A stretch of DNA of 64,000 bases from Plectrocnemia conspersa (lineage: Eukaryota > Arthropoda > Insecta > Trichoptera > Polycentropodidae). The notes beneath the pieces are model-generated. The model ran no database searches. It was given only the letters and a program-made list of their open reading frames with translations, and was not told the DNA's origin. Location of the stretch: assembly GCA_009617715.1 (NCBI GenBank), contig VTFK01000153.1, positions 1,054,001 through 1,118,000 on the forward strand, in the 5' to 3' direction. Made by a program: the position numbers and the translations under genes. Shown one piece after another: positions 60,737 to 64,000 of this stretch. The number at the start of each line of letters is the position of its first letter. The first letter of the stretch is position 1.

Positions 60737-61620
60737 GTGCCTCTAAAACCCATCAACCATTTGCCCTTCAGTATCAGAAAGTTCCATACTATGTCATTTT
60801 CTCGATCCCGTTCACTATCAGTTTATTCCTACGATCTCGGTAAAAACATTTTGGCTAGAGAAGCTTCCACTAAAGATATCGGAATCACTTTTGAGAGCAA
60901 GTGGAGGTTCTCTCTATATATACACGATGTCTGTGATAAATCTTCCAAGATGCGGCTTTGTTATGAGAAACGCCTTTCACTTTGACCACCCGTCAGTTAT
61001 TCACGTCCTTTATAACACCTTGGTTCGTAGCATTTTTGAATCGGGATCTACAATTTGGAATCCCCGAATAACTAAATACTATATTTTAGTTAAAAAGATT
61101 CAAAAAGGGTTTTTAAGATATCTTTATAAAAGAACATATGGAAATTATCCGTTCTAATATCCTAGCGTCTTTCTTTTAGGAGCGTTGGGGTACGGTTCGC
61201 TGAGTTATCCGATGAAGTTGTATATCACTAAGCATTTGCTTAAACTACTGAAAGGTGCTGTGGACAATCTAGTTATTCTCAAGGAATTCCAGTTTTGAGA
61301 ATCCCGATCGCGTCCTCTTTTGATAGCCGTTGGGGCTAGGACGTCTGCACTTGCCGACTCACCTATGGCTGTGGCCATCCGGCTCATTAATACGCTGGCA
61401 TTGCACATTGACCTGTTTAATATCTGCTACGAAGAGCTGGTCCGGTTCGTATAATTTAATTTTGATATTTTATGATTTTTGTTGACTTCTTTATATGTTT
61501 TATTTTTGTATATTATTTTAATTATATTTTTTTGTGTATTGAAATAATACAATTATTGTTTTTGACCATCGTGTCGCATTGGTTACGATGGTCTTAATTC
61601 AATTTAAATAAATAAATGTG
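60737..61620 (+). mobile_element. 5'-truncated CR1-like LINE copy with 3' end
   Basis: Frameshifted remnants of a non-LTR ORF2 C-terminus: TMSFSRSRSLSVYSYDLG, STKDIGITFESKWRFS, VLYNTLVRSIFESGSTIWNP, QKGFLRYLYKRTYGNYPF and a final SALADSPMAVAIRLINTL, homologous to the copy at 31684-32640. The 3' UTR ends in a stem-loop and then AAATAAATAAATG, a typical LINE tail. Confidence 0.85.
61564..61593 (+). repeat. LINE 3'-terminal stem-loop
   Basis: GACCATCGT, a 12-base loop, then ACGATGGTC: a perfect nine-base stem just before the A-rich tail. It is probably the RNA structure recognised by the element's own reverse transcriptase. Confidence 0.7.
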
Positions 61621-61875
61621 ATATTTTTTAATGTTTTTTTTTGTATTTTAATCTCCTTATTCATCTTTTATTACTTAGGATTAATAATAATAGCATTATA
61701 TTAATTTTGAAAGAGAAAAGAGACATGGACGAAAAATAATGCATCGGGACCAAAATAACAAATCCCAGCTGTTTAAGTTTTAAGCTGTCAGTTCGCCGTC
61801 ATAGCGGCGTTTTTTATTTTATTTAAAATAATTGTAATATACGAGATATAGTTCATTTAATTATTCATCGTGAGA

Positions 61876-63230
61876 ATGACGGAGCAAAATGTCAGCAACG
61901 ACACATTAAACAATGCCAGAAAACTGCTCACCGAAGCTTTGGGCGAGAAAACCAAAGCTTACTTCGACCATATGAAACTATGGTTCAAAATGAAAATTTC
62001 CAAAGAAGACTTTGACTCGGAAGCTAGGAGACTTCTATCGTCCGATCAAGTGCATTTACATAACGAATTCTTCTTAGCAATATTGAATAAAGTTGACGGC
62101 CTAGCCGAGATAACCTCAGCACAAGAGAGAACAACGTCGCACGTTCGCAGCAACAGCAAACGACACAAACACAGCTCTAAAGGTTCTTCTGATAAATCGA
62201 ATTTTGAAGTTGTGGATATTTTGGATTACATGCCGCAGGGATCTCCGCCTGGATCGCCACCCGGATCGAGCGGCGATTACGTTAAATATGCTTCACAAGA
62301 ATACTTTCTACCCGATCACGCTTTAGTGACCGGTCGATTTATGCTCACGGCTTGGGAGCAAGGCTTAGAAGGAGCTGACGATGAGACTATCGAAATAGTC
62401 GTGACTGCAGTTCAGGTATTATTTAATAAGGTTATTAACTTAAAAAATGTAATATTGACAAATTATGTATTTCAGGTGTTCTTAAAAAACATTTTGACTG
62501 CAATAATAACACAGAGGAAAGGTTATAAAGTGAGACAAGGAAATTTTATTTATGATATCGGCTGTGAAGTGCCAAATATGTGGTTGAAAAATACGGATAA
62601 ATTGATAAAGAGATCTGAAAATATAGATGGAATCACTGAATTGGATGAAAATGGAGATTTGGTACCAAGTTGTCCGATGACGATAGATGAAGCCGAACAA
62701 ATTACTGCTCATAATTTAGCTTGCAGGTATAATTCTTTGATATATGTATCATTTACCAGTTTGATCGCTCTTGCTAAGGGTAATTTTTTTTCTATAAATA
62801 TTCGTTCTTGCACATTTTTTGTCACTAATGTGTATTTGAGTTGGAACGGTGCTTAGTATGGTGGTATATAGAATAACATAGGCGTATTTTAAACATCTGT
62901 TTTCAAAATACAATTACAATTCATAAGTTTTTAAATTTAAATACACTATAGAATACTTTTACTTAATTTATACCACTTTTTTTTATCTACTTCTTTTATA
63001 CTTTTCAACAGAGGGAACATAAAAGTAGGATACTGATTATGATAACAAAGATTAATTTAATTTTTTGTTTTTATTATAGTGCGCCACATTCTACAGTACG
63101 AAAAGAAAGGATATCAATGCAAGAAGTGTATGACACTCTCAAAGTACACAAAAATGTCATTGCCAGTCATTCAGTATACGCCGTAAATATGGAAAGGATT
63201 GCAACTCTCCTCTGCCATCCGAGTTATTAA
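61876..63230 (+). CDS. Tada1: Transcriptional adapter 1 (SAGA complex subunit)
   Basis: Ada1/TADA1 is a core structural subunit of the SAGA histone acetyltransferase co-activator, acting in the nucleus through a histone-fold-like region. Exons 61876-62415, 62476-62726 and 63080-63230 join in phase to 313 residues plus TAA, close to human TADA1 (about 335). Early motifs are ARKLLTEALGEKTKAYFDHM and FKMKISKEDFDSEARRLL, the SAGA-Tad1 pattern. A basic, serine-rich linker and a GSPPGSPPGSSGDYV stretch follow, then the histone-fold-like FMLTAWEQGLEGADDETIEI and MQEVYDTLKVHKNVIASHSV. The start is the ATG at 61876; the upstream in-frame GTG is ignored. Confidence 0.93.
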
Positions 63231-63413
63231 TAATTTTATAAAAATAATTCGTTTTGTTTACGATAGACAGTGATATTCAAACTCATAAATCTAATTCACT
63301 TCTTCATAATGGGATTATGGTTATTTATTATTAAATTCAATATAATTAAGTTCTGCAGATCACTCTTAAATTATAGATAAATATTAATCTAATTTTATAA
63401 TTTATTAATCAAA

Positions 63414-63419
63414 AATAAA
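63414..63419 (+). terminator. Probable TADA1 poly(A) signal
   Basis: First AATAAA after the TADA1 stop on the plus strand. A minus-strand AATAAA for the converging gene sits at 63401-63406, so the two 3' UTRs probably overlap. Confidence 0.45.
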
Positions 63420-63480
63420 AACATGTATATAACAAATAATTATATAATAAAATTATCATAGGAACATTACAATTCTATCA

Positions 63481-64000
63481 TTAAGAGCTCGGCATACTTG
63501 TCGACGCACCGTAAGTTGGTGTACTGTGAAGTTGTGGAAGTATTTTGATATGAGTGCTGCTGGTGTCGCTGTCGCCCGACACTCGACCAGTGAATTCGAC
63601 CGTCTCTCCCAAAGTTACTCGTCTGCTCTCGTTCACATTGCGCGACGAGCGTCGACGTTTCCAAGCAAATATTGCTGCAAAACTGGCTAATACAAATACT
63701 ATTATAATTCCTACCGTCATTCCAGCCACCGATGCCAAAGATTTACCGGCTTTTTCTGTGAATTTAAAAGGTCTGTAAATGTATAATTTATGTGATTGAG
63801 ATAAATTAAATATACACATGTGTAATTGATCAATCCATATGCATATCATATCTGGGGGCCGAAAGACTTACCTCTTTCAATTATCATTACTTTATCGTAA
63901 AACTCCATGCTATCATTGTTTATCATGGCCGCACAGGTCCACATTCCGAAATGTTTTTTCTGAACTTTGTCTATTGTGATGGCGCAGTCGCCTCTTTTCG
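63481..64000 (-). CDS. Ig-domain single-pass membrane protein, C-terminal exons only
   Basis: The minus-strand gene continues beyond the right window edge. Exon 64000-63872 encodes the end of an Ig-like domain (GDCAITIDKVQKKHFGMWTC, AAMINNDSMEF). Exon 63755-63481 begins at the acceptor TTCACAG and encodes EKAGKSLASVAG, a transmembrane helix (MTVGIIIVFVLASFAAIFAW), a basic stop-transfer KRRRSSR, and a 60-residue cytoplasmic tail ending in TSMPSS. The phase (1) requires this internal acceptor rather than the nearer-looking ACAG 24 bases upstream. The exact family is not recognised; it is probably a cell-surface adhesion or receptor protein. Confidence 0.75.

Noticed and set aside
1..64000. CRISPR array, bacterial operon or prophage
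   Set aside because: Spliced eukaryotic genes throughout, with no regularly spaced direct repeats of CRISPR type.

Overview
This is a window of an AT-rich insect nuclear genome. Exons are split by short GT-AG introns, and several gene families identify the host as an arthropod and very probably an insect: a TNF ligand of the Eiger type, a TRAF6-type adaptor, class II CPD photolyase, SAGA subunit TADA1, and relics of LINE, SINE, MITE and hAT elements. I cannot fix the insect order from sequence alone.

Layout. From left to right there are: the 3' part of a C2H2 zinc-finger gene (+, 1-1840); a complete five-exon class II CPD photolyase (+, 2833-4605); a complete six-exon phospholipid scramblase (-, 6232-9036); a large secreted precursor with dibasic sites and a ten-cysteine C-terminal domain (-, 11533-14824), which carries a one-base frameshift in this sequence; a 12.8 kb gene desert (14.8-27.6 kb) with repeats, palindromes and candidate regulatory motifs; the TNF ligand eiger (-, 27626-57492), whose seven coding exons rejoin in perfect phase and which contains a 23 kb first intron full of decayed transposons; a TRAF6-type adaptor (-, 58542-60041) directly upstream of eiger; a MITE and a LINE fragment; TADA1 (+, 61876-63230); and the last two exons of an Ig-domain membrane protein (-, 63481-64000).

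How the genes relate. The most notable arrangement is a TNF-family ligand and a TRAF6-type adaptor, two components of TNF-JNK signalling, side by side on the same strand with about 0.8 kb between the TRAF6 stop and the predicted eiger start site. The other genes (DNA repair, membrane lipid scrambling, SAGA transcription) look like ordinary neighbours. All exon structures were derived by hand from open frames, splice consensus and phase agreement. No database search was available.
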